DNA of 64,000 nucleotides from Cheiracanthium punctorium (lineage: Eukaryota > Arthropoda > Arachnida > Araneae > Cheiracanthiidae). The stretch is from contig JAWZYV010000771.1 in the NCBI GenBank assembly GCA_038373885.1, positions 930,001 to 994,000 on the forward strand, given 5' to 3'. Shown here piece by piece: positions 1 to 12,656 of the stretch (position 1 is the stretch's first letter; each line of letters begins with the position of its first letter). The notes under the pieces are model-generated. The model did not search any database. It saw nothing but the letters and a program-made list of their open reading frames with translations, and was not told the DNA's origin. The position numbers and the translations under genes were made by a program.

Positions 1-685
1 CTGAGAAGCTTGCTGAAGAAGACTAGCAGAATCCTTGGATATTCAAATTAACATTAAAATGCAATAACTGTAAAAATTTTAAATGTACCTATACCTAGAT
101 ATTTTCAGTTGCAAGTAGGGGAATAAAAAATATTAAATAAATAAAAACTAAAATTATTTCATTGTTATTTTACCAGTTTTTTTTACTAAATTTAAGTGAA
201 GATTTTAAAATGTTATATTTTAAGGAAAGATGCAATTTCTGTTTTATTATTGTTGCTTGGTTGGCAAATCATTGAAGGAATCATTGAAGAACAGAATTTG
301 TTTTATTTAGCATGTATTTTAAAAACTACTTCTTGAAATCTAAACTTCATGTATTTTTTATATTACTCAGTTTAATTCGAAACTTAAAAGTTTTGTGAGA
401 ATTTCTACTACACAATTTAAAATCTTTGTTTCATAAAGTTATTTCTTATCATGATTTTAAAGATGTTGCTGTAAAAATGTATTTCTCTATATGATCTTTG
501 AGATCATGTAGAAATTATTTTATTTTCTAAACATTACAAATTTTAAAATCTTTTCTATGTGTCATATATCAACATATTTTGTTTAATTGAAATATGTTTA
601 ATCTTTAAATTATTATAAGGCATACTTCTTCTAGTGTTGTCAAATAAAAGTTTTTTTTAAATCATTGGGTGTTTAAAGTGTGTGT

Positions 686-717
<32 letters not shown>

Positions 718-1742
718 CATGTATAAGTTTTAATCGAAACAAAGTAACACTGAAAATAAGTGGAATATGAAGTCCACAAAAGCGTGCAAGATAGTCAGGG
801 GAAAATGTCGTAGAAGTCATGAAAACAGAAGCTTTGAAATCTGTAGAAACTCTGTTATAAGTTTTTATTTAAAAACTTAAAACCTTCTGTTTGGGTGGGT
901 GGGGGGGCGGACTGGTTTTAAAACAACTACTTGTGCAGTAAAAAATTGCAGACATGAATTTATATTGAAGCTATTTTCCAAATAAATTTTGGGTGTAGCT
1001 TGCAGCAGTGCGGTCATTTCTATGAGTAGCACATCTTTTATAAAGTTTGTGCATCCCCAATGTACACTTTTCATATTGTCGTAATATCAGAAAATGTCAC
1101 TAACATAACCAAAGAAGTTGTAAAACAATGAAAAACTATCCCTGCAACAAAATCCAAAGACACCCTGATTTTTTATTCTAATCATTCAAAATATAAAGAA
1201 TATAACAAAGAAAATATAACAAACAGAAGAACTTTTAAATACGCTATTGAACTTTTTAACACTTGATGTGTAATTCTGAATACATTATTTTAACTAATTT
1301 GAGGAACTTCATATAGTAAATAATTTTATATTTTAATATACACTATTTATTCTTTGTTTCACACTTTTGATAAATAATTTCATAATCTTAAAAAAAAAAA
1401 AAAAATGAGGGACAGCTCTTTTGCTAGAATTGTGCTACCAAGCATTTTAAGTACATGAGATAAAACTTATTCAATAATTCCATTAATAAAATTATAGAAG
1501 GACAATATATTTTAACTTACATGTCCAGATGTATTATTCTTATTAATTCAGTTAAAAGTTTATCTCGCCTATAATTTTTAATTTAAAGATATGTACATGC
1601 ACAATTTCCATTATAACTGTAATCACATATATTGTTATTTGCTGCAATATTCATAAAACAAGGAACCATACCAAAATTAAGAATTCAATAAGAACAGTTT
1701 TTTACAAGAATCTGTTTTCTGACATATTAATTAATAATAAAG

Positions 1743-1782
<40 letters not shown>

Positions 1783-2098
1783 AAAAGAAATGTATCTACA
1801 GATTTTTCTCACTTAAAAAGCATTACAATAAGTAAAAGAATTAAACTATGATAAATTAGTCAGTAATGTATAAGATAAACTTGAGATATAAAATCTTAGT
1901 AGTCAAATGTCCAAAGTATTCTGCAGGTGCTTTGTAAGAAGGAGAAACAAATTTATTAATTTTCGATCACAATCATTTAATTAATAATTTAATGCTGTAT
2001 TTTTTTCCAAAAGTGGTTGTAAATTTTTGTTCAGTTCATCATCCAAACTCTATCACATGTATGAAATACATTTAGAAGCAAGATTATATACTAGTAAT
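1..2098. other. AT-rich region without recognised gene
   Basis: I find no coding exon or recognisable transposon. The stretch is very AT-rich, with homopolymer runs (A-run near 1390, T-run at 1746-1779) and a compound TG/G microsatellite. Short open frames here show no family motif and look like chance. Confidence 0.6.
679..716. repeat. (TG)n followed by (G)n compound microsatellite
   Basis: About eleven TG dinucleotides run directly into sixteen G residues. This is simple-sequence DNA read directly from the bases. Confidence 0.95.
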
Positions 2099-2601
2099 TA
2101 GGGTGGAGCATAAATAACTTTTTTTTCCGAAATTCTTTTTCTGCTTTTGTGCAGAAAAGTTGTGGAATGGTCTCGGGTACATACTGACAAAATTTTAGAT
2201 TCATCAAGATCTTATGGTTCCACTTTTGAGTCTAAATATGGAAATTAGGCAAATGTTATGTAAATTTCCACATGTTTCAGTGCTTTGTTCAATTTCTGAT
2301 TCTCACTAATGCAGAAAAGTAAGAAGAATATACAAGAAATATATATGCTAAATTTTAGAGTAATTAATGAATATCTCCTGGTTTCACTTTGGGTTATGAA
2401 TATACCAAAATAGCCAAAAGTTATATAAATTTTCATATTTCAGGGATTTTTTTCAGATTCCGATTTTCTTTTCATGCTGGTGTAGAAATCTTGAGTTGAT
2501 ATGCTCAGGACACAAACTTAGAAAACAAAAATACATGTCTGAAAAGGAACAGAAAAGTTTTAAGAAAATGGAATAAAAGTAGAAATGCTATCACAACTAC
2601 T

Positions 2602-3379
2602 CAGTGGCGGCTCCTCCATTTGAGCACATGAGCACGCGAAACCCCAAAGGAAAAACTGAAGAATAAACACATTAACAATTAAATTTACAGCAAATATTAA
2701 GCACAGTTCTAGATTTATGCAAATTTAAAACGTCAGTTTTACTCTCTCCCCCCTCCTCCAACTATTATTAAATACGCTTATTATAGCTAACGCACTATAG
2801 TGTAGGTTACTACAAAACAGTCTTTAATCAGTCGCACGTGCGAACAGAAATTTTTCCCTCTGAACCGCTCTCTGGGATAAGAAGCCCAGACAGCTGGGAG
2901 GAAGGACGGCACTCATGAAATCTATCTGTTTGCACAATTTCATTGTGCACCCATGGCCACTTTTTTGCAGTGTTGCTTCCGGATTTTGCCTTGGTTTGTT
3001 ACATTCGGTTAGTTAATTAATTTTTATTTCATTTTCTTAATTTCTACAATTTTTCACTACATTATATTTTTACAAATTATTGTAAATAATTAAGATACGT
3101 GTTTCGGAGCTAAAGCAATGGCATTTTTCAATATTATCCTTTGAAAAAAAAATTGAAATAAAATGAGTCAAGACAGCACCTTTGCTAAAACTTATCTTGG
3201 TGACGAAATGTAAGAAACAAGATGACTTGTTTTCTTTCAGTTGCGTGCATTGTTTTCCTTTAACTTCTGGAAACGCAAATATATTTTAATTTGTAAGTTG
3301 TTGTTTGTCGTATCTGCATATTTAATTTTCGAAATTTGTTTTTTGAAACTCCTTTTAAATCACCCACGAGCCGCCACTG
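2602..3379. mobile_element. hAT-type non-autonomous element (778 bp)
   Basis: It begins CAGTGGCGGCTC and ends GAGCCGCCACTG, a perfect 12-bp terminal inverted repeat. It is flanked by a perfect 8-bp target duplication, CAACTACT, at 2594-2601 and 3380-3387. An 8-bp duplication with CAG..CTG termini is diagnostic of the hAT superfamily. No transposase frame is visible inside, so it must have moved using an enzyme supplied elsewhere. It is inserted in the left half of the older foldback element. Confidence 0.92.
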
Positions 3380-3499
3380 CAACTACTTCATGCAAAGGTT
3401 TAAGAGGTATCTCATCCTGATCTTGCTGATGAGCAACAATCTTAGAATCTTACTGATAAACCCTCAATGTCATTGCAGTTGAAAGGAAGTGCTAAAAGT

Positions 3500-4078
3500 A
3501 TATGATGAATAACCTGCCTTCCAACAGAACTGCGGCATCAGTAGCAAGTACTCTTCTTGAAAACTTAAAAGTGTTGGGACACAAGGCATTATATCCAATT
3601 CTATAGACTGACATAAGATAAGAAGAGAAAAAAAGAAATATCACATGGAACTCCAAGGTCAAAGTTTCAGATTCACTGCCTCCAATAACTTGAAAGAGCT
3701 GTATTTTGATGGCCAAAAAGATAAAACTGAACATGCTGTTATTGGAAATGCTGTATTAGCAAAGAGTACTTTAAAAATATGACTAATAGAAGAATCTGTT
3801 TGCAATTACATAGAGCATGTGTCATAAGTAACCTCTTCTGCTAGACACTGCTGAAAATATATCAAAATATAGTTCAGAAAACCTTATTGATATCACTTAA
3901 CTGCATTTAAGAGATAATGGGACTGAAGTAAACATGAAAAATAAGGATGGGGTTTTCTGCCATGTATAACTATTTCATATGAAATCCTTACAATGATTTA
4001 CATGCCAGCTTCATGGTTACTTTCTACTGCTCAGACATCTAATGCAGCACTTGAATGACAATAAAACTGTCCCTAAAA
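3500..4078 (+). pseudogene. Possible dead transposase segment inside the foldback element
   Basis: Plus-strand translation around 3704-3727 gives FDGQKDKT, followed by further peptide-like sequence with several stops. I associate an FFDGRKDKT-type motif with a repetitive transposase-like protein family in invertebrate genomes, but cannot name the superfamily. No intact frame survives. The mariner insertion at 4081 interrupts this region, and coding-like composition seems to resume after 5406. Function is not inferable. Confidence 0.3.
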
Positions 4079-4080
4079 TA

Positions 4081-5404
4081 CGAGGGATATTCGGAAGCTA
4101 AGGTCCGAATCGTCATAGCTAATCGAATATCGCGCAAACATTGAAATGCGCATGCGTACCAACTCCCGGCATACCTTGCTCGTCAAACACCGCCATTTGC
4201 ATTGGTATTGTTGCAGTGTGCTAAGTACAGTGCTACTTCAAAATGTTTAAAACAATCGATCAGCCCGCCGACTGTGAAATACGGTCAGTGATTTGGTTTT
4301 TGACAACAAAGAACGTTTCAGCAGCGGAAATTCATAGACAGATAAGCGACGTGTATGGCCCAAATGCGATGAGTAGCAGCAAAGTGCGTAAGTGGGTGAG
4401 AGCTTTCAAGGACGGACGGGAAAATGTTCATGAGGAACCGCGTTCTGGTCGACCATCAGTGATCACAGATGATTTGGTCAATGCCGTGGATGAAAAGATT
4501 CGTGAAGACCGGCGATTCACAATTTCAACTTTAGCATTGGAATTTCCGAATGTGGGTAGAACAACTTTGCACAAAATCGTTTCCGAAAAGTTGAATTTTT
4601 GCAAATTGTGTGCAAGTTGGGTTCCCAGGCTGCTTACTGAGGAACACAAACTGAAAAGAATGGCTTGTGCTCTTGATTCTTTGGATCGATATCATAACGA
4701 AGGTGATCAATTTTTAGAGAGGATTGTCACAGGGGACGAGACGTGGGTTTCTCACATAACCCCAGAGTCTAAACGTTAGTCAATGGAATGGCGTCACACA
4801 AATTCACCAGTCAGAGTCAAGGCCAAGCGGACAATCTCAACACGCAAGGTTATGGCAACCGTGTTTTGGGATAGACATGGGGTCTTGTTAGTCGAGTTTA
4901 TGCAGCAAGGGACAACAATAAATGCAGCTGCTTACTGCGCTACTCTAACTAAGACGTGCAATACAGAATAAGCGACGTGGTCTTCTGATGTCTGGAGTTC
5001 TGTTGCTGCATGACAATGCCAGACCCCATTCTGCCAATAACACACAAAATCTGATCACATCTTTTGGATGGGAACAGATTGACCACCCACCGTACAGTCC
5101 AGACTTGGCTCCGAGTGATTTTCACTTGTTTCGCTATCTAAAAGAGTTTCTTGGCGGCAAGCGCTTCGACACAACTGACGAGGTGAAAGAAGAAGTTCAA
5201 GACTGGTTATCCTCACCGGCAGACTTCTACGACTTAGGCATACAGAAGCTCGTAGAACGTTATGACAAATGTTTAAACAAATATGGAAACTATGTAGAAA
5301 AATAGAGACACATGTAAGGAATTTAAAATATAAAGTGTTTTGAAAAAATCTGTAATGTTTTATGTTTTATAAGTAAACGGACCTTAGTTTCCGAATATCC
5401 CTCG
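4081..5404 (+). mobile_element. mariner (Tc1/mariner superfamily, DD34D) transposon, 1.32 kb
   Basis: Terminal inverted repeats of about 28 bp start CGAGGGATATTCGGAA and differ at one position near the middle (GCTAAGG versus ACTAAGG). Each end is flanked by the dinucleotide TA (4079-4080 and 5405-5406), the expected mariner target duplication. The length is normal for a full-length mariner (about 1.3 kb), and one transposase gene fills the middle. The transposase carries a stop codon and a frameshift, so this copy cannot make its own enzyme, although its ends look competent for mobilisation in trans. Confidence 0.95.
4243..5305 (+). pseudogene. mariner transposase, broken by one stop and one frameshift
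   Basis: Mariner transposase binds the terminal repeats and cuts and pastes the element. The frame from 4243 (about 178 codons) encodes the N-terminal helix-turn-helix DNA-binding region, then WVPRLLTEEHK and the first catalytic aspartate in VTGDETW. A TAG at 4777-4779 interrupts it. A single transition from CAG (Gln) would explain the stop, since the same frame continues at 4783-4971. Near 4957 one extra base shifts the frame. The last part, 4988-5305, carries HDNARPHS (second aspartate) and YSPDLAPSDF (third aspartate), giving the DD34D triad. All three catalytic residues therefore survive, but in three disconnected pieces. The total of about 350 codons is the usual family length. Confidence 0.93.
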
Positions 5405-6821
5405 TATATTGTTGTCCAATTGGAAAAAGAATTCAGAATTGGGAACTTTTACCAAATTCTGAATCCCACCTGTTGTGGAGTAAAATTAACACCACAGGTC
5501 CTCAGATTAGTGATACTAGTGAGATTTCTGCACTGCAGTTAAAATGAAGTTTGTCCTGAGAATTTGTTCCAAGAATACAATGGAAATCTTTCCCATGCCT
5601 GCTGGTTGACAATGGCTAACTGAATCTTGCAAGATTATATTGGCACAAAAGATCCTTCCAATGAACTACAAGCATTGGCTGAGTTTATTATAAAGGTTTA
5701 TGCATCTGTGTAGCAGGGCTCTAAATAAGATTTTGAACCTGGCAGCAAAAAATGCTGTGAGCTTTTATAAGCCGACAGCAAAAACTATTCAGCTCCTAGC
5801 AAAATTTTAAAGTTTTGTAATAATGATAAGTCGCAGTTACAGTTGTTTCGCTTAAATTAAAAAAAAAAAAAGATCAATAATGCAATGGGAAGAATAACAA
5901 CAAAAAAAGTGCATATTCTATACTTATGCTTAGTGCAATTTAATATGCAACCTTAAAATACATGTGAGACAGAAAGAAACACTTAAGTAATATAGTTTTA
6001 AATACTTGCAATTAAATTGTCACAAGAACTGTTGATCGTCATGTCTATCTGGGATAATCTCAGAGCACTTATTGTGATTGCCGCAGCTTATTTTGAGACG
6101 TGCTGTGTAGTTCACAATAAAATCGCATGCTAACGACATATGGAGCACAAAATCTTTAGAAAACAGTTTAAGGTTCACGTTATCTTACAGGCGATCTCAA
6201 GCTAGTTGTTCATAATACACTTTTAGCATTTCTTTTCAATTGTGATGATGTTGAAGGTTTATTATAATAAGATCCTGACAGTGTTGCTCATAAACAAGAT
6301 TACAAGAATGAAATACCTGTAAGTCTTTGCATGAACAGCATTTTCACTTTTATTCTATTCTCTGAAACTTTTCAGTTCCTTTTCAGGCCTGTACTTTTAT
6401 TTGCTGAGTTTCAGTATTGGGACCATATCAACTGGTCTTATATTTAGACACCAGCAGAGAGAGAAAATCTGAAATTACAAAAATCACTGTAATATGAAAG
6501 CTTACACAACTTGGCATTTTTATACTCAAAAGTGGAACTGGAAGATATCTTTATAAAATAATCTGAAATTTTGCATTTTATACTTATTATCTATTCTTTC
6601 AACTTTTAGCAGGATTAGGAAATTGTAAATCTAAAAATATCATTGAATCATTGTGGAAATTTACATCATTTTTGACGAAATTTCCATATTTAGATCCCGA
6701 AGTGGAGTAGGAAGATATTTACCAATTAATTTGAAATTTTGTACATGTTTCTGAGACAATTCTACAAATTTTCCATGCTAGCGAGAAAAGAATTTCGAAA
6801 AAGATTTTTACATTCCACCCG

Positions 6822-8926
6822 ACTAGTTATACCAATCATTTCTTATGTTATGAAAGAAAATATAGAGTTAATATTTAAAGTATAATAGTTGTAGATATTT
6901 TCCTTCAAATTGAAAACCTAATAATATGGATTGATTTCTATCAAAGTTATTTGTATTATAAAAATCCTTATTCTGTGCTAATAAATACTGCTCAAAATAT
7001 TTGGTAGCTTTTCAGATCTTGTTTACGAATAACAAACTAATTTTTAATTACAATATGTGAAACAAAATTAAGGTATGCTTTTTATTTATGTTTTTGTAAA
7101 ATGATATATTAAAAGACTATAAAAAAAACTGACAATTTTTGTATAATTATCCATAAAATATACATATAAACAAAATGTAAGCAAATGATAATAAGATATT
7201 TTTACAGCTTTTCTCACTTTGAAACATGCACAAATTTAAAAAAATACTGATGATATAACACACATTTGTTTTTTCTTTTTTTAATTTCAAAAGATGTTCC
7301 ACTAAGCTATGTTTACAATTTTCTTACACAGTTATTTTTTTTTTTTTATGAAGGAAAAAAAATCTATTAGTACAAAAATTTTATTAACTTTCTAAAACTT
7401 TAAAAATATTGTATTTTTTTAATGGTCAATATTTATATATATATTTTTTAAAATTTCATGAATGTTTGCCTTTTGATAGAGAAAAGAATGATAAGGCAGT
7501 TTTTTAATTTTATTTATGTCTAATGGTTCAGAGATAAGTGCAAAGATTTAGCATTTAAAAACATTTTTCAAAAGTTTTACATTTAACTCGTAAGAACAGT
7601 TTAAGAAATACACTGGAAGTAAGTTAAGTGCTAACAAGAGTATTTAGAAACTGTATAATTTACCTACTTCTAAATGCTGACTTTTCTCTCTTTCTATTCC
7701 CTTGCAAAGAGCTAATTAATTTAAGTTACTCTGTTTTAAGTATCATAAGTAATACTCATTTACTTATATCAACTTCTTTTGGCTATTAATTTAAGTTTAT
7801 AATTTCACTGTGCAAAAGATAGATGGTGCAACAACAATAATTAATTGAGAAATTTAATTAATTTACATACTGAAGAGTCAAAATTTTGATAAAATACAGG
7901 GTCACCTTTTGTATTTATTTATAAATTAAAGATATACATTATAGCAATTTCAAAGCAGTTTAATTTTAGGACTTAAATTCTTACTAATTTTATAAATTTT
8001 TGATTGAAGCAATTTTCACTTCTAAAAAGTGTTTCTATGCAGCAAACATTAACTTTCGTTTTTATTAATACCTATAACATGTCTAGATATTAAAATGTAT
8101 TATATTATACAAACATCAACTGTAAAGGAATAAATTGTTTCAGTGAAAAGAAAATATAAGAAAAAACAATGTGCTTTTTCATTAAAATAAAACAACAAAG
8201 AAGAACTAAGATGGTATAAAAGCCTTTTTTTTTTTTTCTTTTTTTTTCCCAGACAATAAATATGGGGTATTACTTTTAGAATAGGAATCATTACTTTTCC
8301 AGAGTAACCTGTATAGTAATGATATGCACTTATCCAAAAAAAGAACAAAATATACTACTTCATTTAAAAACAGATTAACATTGATGCCTGGAGAAGATAT
8401 TCATTTCTACTTTAGATTGTCCAAGCATTTAAACAATTAAGCAATACTTATATTTTTATACTAAGAATATTGAAACATTAAAACAAATATGCATTTTATT
8501 TATTTATTTTTAATTTTAAAAGAATGCAAAAAATTAATACTCTGGGTACACAGTAAAATTGTACACAATTAGCTTATTCCATGTTAAAATGTTATGTCTT
8601 GCCAAATAACAGATAGAAGTATATTGCGGGAGTGAGAGGATAGAATATATTGCGGGATTCTACAGATCTCATGTGTTCAGAAAGGTACTGTAATAGAAAC
8701 TATGGACAAAATGTAAAGCATATATTTCTTGTTTATACAATAAAATTATAATCAGGTCTTTAATTATCAAAATTCATTGAATTTTTGTGCTAAACATTTT
8801 AAATTATCACAACACAAATTATCAGTCTGCCCAATAAAATGGTAACCTTTCACCTTATTTTAAAGATGGTTTTCAGTTGCTCAAATTGGCAACAGGTTGT
8901 TCCAATTTTTCAACTCTCGTCATAAA
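6822..8926. other. AT-rich region without recognised gene
   Basis: No coding motif, splice-consistent exon or terminal repeat pair could be supported. The composition is A/T-rich with many short homopolymers. Confidence 0.55.
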
Positions 8927-9375
8927 CAGGGTTGCCAGATGTGGCTAATTTTAGCCATTTTGGCTAATTTCAGAAGCTGCTGGCTAAAAAGAAAAATTTT
9001 TGTTTAGCCACCCGTTTTTTGGTTAATTATGGCTAAATTCTGAGGCTGCTGGCTAAAGGCTAAAAAGAAAAACAAAATTTTAGCCACTCGTATTTTAGCT
9101 AATTATGGCTTAATTCTGTAATTGTTGGCGAATATGAAAACAAACAAACAATATATATATGTATAGCTACTTGTTTCTTGTCTAGTCTGCGGGGGACGTC
9201 ACAATTCGTAGCAGTGTCTATCACCCGGCATTTTGTCCTCTTTCCGAACAAATGAGGTGGCTTTGTTTTGGTTTTAGTTCGAATTTCGACGGGTTTTTTG
9301 TTCGATTTTCATTCTTAGCGAGAGAGGGTTTTACGGAGTAGCTGAGCTGACTAAGGCACATTTATTTGTAGTACG

Positions 9376-9608
9376 TTTTTTTTTTTTTTTCTAATGGCCG
9401 GCCTCTGCCTTGAAGACTTTGGCCACAACAGGCCGGAATTGCTGGTCACTTTATTATGGGGACACATAGTAGGTGGACCAACGTCGCACCCTATGAAGGG
9501 ACGGACACAATGACAGCCACGCCCAGTCGGGAATCGAACCCCGACCGCCGGGAGTTGAACCCGAAACCGGAGTACGGTGCTTTACCCACCATACAACTCG
9601 GTCGGCCC
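9376..9608 (-). mobile_element. tRNA-derived SINE, minus strand, nested in the hAT element
   Basis: Read on the minus strand, the head begins GGGCCGACCGAG and contains a near-perfect RNA polymerase III B box, GGTTCGATTCC, about 80 bases in. The 3' end is an A-tail, seen on the plus strand as the T-run at 9376-9390. The flanks TTGTAGTACG (9366-9375) and TTGTTGTGCG (9609-9618) match at 8 of 10 positions and are probably the target duplication. Because the SINE interrupts the hAT element, it inserted later. Confidence 0.85.
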
Positions 9609-9743
9609 TTGTTGTGCGGTTGTACTAAGCATTGAATATGTTGCCGTGGTTACGGTAAGCTTGAGTAATTATTAATTTACAGTTATTAAACGCTAGCCTA
9701 TAATTAGTAGAAAATATAATAAAGAATGGGAGATAAAGCATCC

Positions 9744-10313
9744 ATGGTTAATGCTGAAAGACAATGCGTGTTTTTGCAAGTTGTGTCTTTGCTCAATATC
9801 CCAGCTTAAAAAGCATAATTTAGTGACTCACGAAAAATTAGCCAAACATAAGAAGAAAGAGAAAGATTTGCAATCCTCTAAATTAATTGCACTGCTCACT
9901 GTTTATAAAAAAAATAAGCTGTAAATAAATCATTAAAAGAATTTGATATAAAATTTAGTGTAGCTATTGAGTGCCACTGCAGTATTAAATCCGTTGATCA
10001 CCTAGGTGAAATAGTGAAAAAGTGTTCAAAAGGTAGTGCACTAGAGGATCTGAAACTGCAAACAAAGTGTGCATGCCTCATTAAGAATTTCATAAGCCTA
10101 TCGTTATTCGAAGAGATGATTCAAGAGTTAAGAGAGGCTAAGTTTTCTTTATATATTGATGAATCTACCGACATTTCTGCAACAAAGCATTTATGCCTGT
10201 GTGTAAGATTTTTTTCCTCAAATACTAATCGCTTGCGCCCTCTTAAACGTTGGAAAGTGTTTCCTAACCAATGCATTCAATTCGATTTATCATTCCGCAA
10301 AATTTCTAAGTAA
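9744..10313 (+). pseudogene. hAT transposase, N-terminal fragment, frameshifted
   Basis: From about 9744 one frame encodes a BED-type zinc-finger-like segment, with CFCKLC followed by histidines in KKHNLVTHEKLAKH. Another frame, running from about 9923 and clearly open at 10014-10313, reads through ECHCSIKSVDHLGEIV and FSLYIDESTDISATKHLCL. The latter is the conserved catalytic aspartate region (the DEST motif) of one hAT lineage. The change of frame near 9920 and the missing C-terminal dimerisation domain show that the gene is dead. The element's clean ends suggest it was mobilised in trans or moved before decaying. Confidence 0.85.
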
Positions 10314-10535
10314 TAATTCTTTATTTTTGCAATCTACTAATCTTTAAACTATTATTATTGTTATTAAATAATCACAAACGCTTGTGAATCACATCTATGC
10401 TATATTCTAGACTTTTTAAAGGTTTTCTCGAAAATCCAAAAGATGGCGCTGCAATCAAAGTGGCTATTTTTGGCTAATTTTAAGAAGCCATTTGGCTAAT
10501 TTCAAGAATTTTGATCTGGCAACCCTGGTCATAAA

Positions 10536-10659
10536 TAGTATTTTACAATTAACTATCTTCCACAAACTGCAAATTAAAAGTTTGGTAATGCTAAATAACT
10601 CAACTATTTAAAAATTACTTATTTGAAGTGTTTTCTTAATTTTGTTTAGAAGGAATGAC

Positions 10660-10691
<32 letters not shown>

Positions 10692-12510
10692 TTTGTACAA
10701 AAAGAGTGATTTTGCCATGCCTTTGTACACCATACATACAAAATGTTTTTTATTAGATAGGAAACAGTTTTTTTTTAAGTAAAGAAAAAAATTCCTCAGG
10801 GACAATGCTCTGTGTTAAAGCAGAGAGAGAAAAGGAAATTTTTTCACACTTCAGAAGAAATAACGCTATTATTTAATGGGAGTATTAATTAATTAAAGCA
10901 ATAAGTAGAGTTTGATGGGGGAGGAGGATAATTTTAAATATGTATATATAAAAAACAGTTTTAAAATATTATAGAAAACATTTAGAGCGTAGCATTGCCA
11001 TAGTCACACAAAACAAACAAACAATACTTGGAACTGACTTTAGAAAGTAGGATTGAGTATAATCAATATATAATGAATTAAAAAAAGGGGGATGGGAGGT
11101 AATCTTATAATCTATGAAAAAAAACGTGGCATATTTAATTTTTTTTGAATGCAATAAAATGTATATTTCGATAATTCATACAATTTGCATTTTCACATGA
11201 AACATAAATATTTGTAACTGGTCTTAAGATGAATTTAAGCAAATTAAGTGAACTGATAGATTACAAATGATTTTAATAAAATAGTTACACAGGTGACCAT
11301 GCATTTTCATCAAAATTTTTTTAAAGATCTAAAACAACAGCACAGATATGCCAACATTTTCAATTACATTAACAATAATTTACTTATAAAATTAATAGGC
11401 TTTTTAGGATGAATATAGTAATATTATTTCAGTTAATTAGCAGCTTTCATTAAAAAATAAATTAAAGGATACTTTTAAATTGGTGCCTTACAACTATAAA
11501 TTATAGTTTGTTACATAGCATTTTTGCCAATTCTTTTTTAAAAGACATTAGTAATAACCATAATGTTTTAATAATTAATGTATAGTAGTGTGTAATATAA
11601 CCATAGTTATTTTAACCATTAGTTAACCATACGCATAGCATTTTGGATGACCTCCCAACTTAAAAAAACTATTCTTGAATGCTTCTCTTATGGTAATAAC
11701 AATAAGTTCTGCATCTTTAGTCCTTATTTTCTTCAACACTTTTGAAAAATGAAATTCATCTCCCCCCCACCCCACACTAAGCACTAAGGTAACAAGAGCG
11801 AGTTTTGAAGTGATTACAATCAACTGTAATTGGTCAACTGTAACGCAGAAATTCATCCATTAGAAATTATAGTAATCATAATCCACGCTAATTTTTATCA
11901 TAGATTAGTTGTATTTCTGTTTTTATGTGAGGAGGCAATCATAAGGAATTCAAAAGTTTTATTCATTTACACCATTTCTATTTTTGCATACTCATAGTCG
12001 AGTGTTCACCAGGACTATCGTGCCATAATAGGCTCATCATTTTATGTAATAATTTTTTTTATGTTTACATATTATTCAGTTATAAGATTATAAAAATAGA
12101 AAAAGAAGCAATTGAAACAAATGATTTCATTTAAATTTAAGAAACCTGTGAGTAAAAGGAAAATTCTGTAAGCATTTTCTTCTAAATACGAATATTTTTG
12201 AATTAACAAAAAGAGCTAACAAATGGTTTTTTTTTTAGAATAATTAGGAGAAACACTCATATAAAACAGTGTAGAAGACAAAAATTTAAATCTTTAAAAA
12301 AAAAAAAAAAAAAAAAATTACAATTTAAAAAGTTTTTATGCCTGATTTATTATTATTGTTTTTTTTAACACAATATTACAATATGAAAGCAGTGTTAAAA
12401 TCTTATAATATTATAATCCAAGATATCAGCAATAAAATAGAATACATGTAACTTTACCATGAACAGTTTCTAATAAAGATAACATCAAAATTGTTTCACT
12501 AAACTTGTTT

Positions 12511-12553
<43 letters not shown>

Positions 12554-12582
12554 CTTACATATTCTCAAGATTCACATTCCTT

Positions 12583-12656
<74 letters not shown>

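Larger units (their letters stand above)
2101..6821. mobile_element. Decayed foldback DNA element with long inverted arms, host to nested insertions
   Basis: The left end GGGTGGAGCATAAA and the reverse complement of the right end, GGGTGGAATGTAAA, match. Similarity continues inward for several hundred bases: both arms contain versions of TCTAAATATGGAAATT and of a CCGAAATTCTTTTC-like block. Removing the hAT MITE (2602-3379) and the mariner (4081-5404) leaves roughly 2.6 kb. The centre may hold a dead transposase (see 3500-4078). I could not find a clear target duplication, so the superfamily is open. The arms differ by many substitutions and small indels, so the element is old. Confidence 0.6.
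8927..10527 (+). mobile_element. hAT transposon copy (1.6 kb) with perfect 8-bp target duplication
   Basis: The element starts CAGGGTTGCCAGAT and ends ATCTGGCAACCCTG, a perfect 14-bp terminal inverted repeat. It is bounded by an exact 8-bp duplication, GTCATAAA, at 8919-8926 and 10528-10535. Subterminal sequence contains repeated blocks of the type TGGCTAATTTTAGCC. Inside are the N-terminal half of a hAT transposase and a nested SINE (9376-9608). Full hAT elements are usually 2.5-5 kb, so this copy has lost its C-terminal transposase half by internal deletion. Confidence 0.94.
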
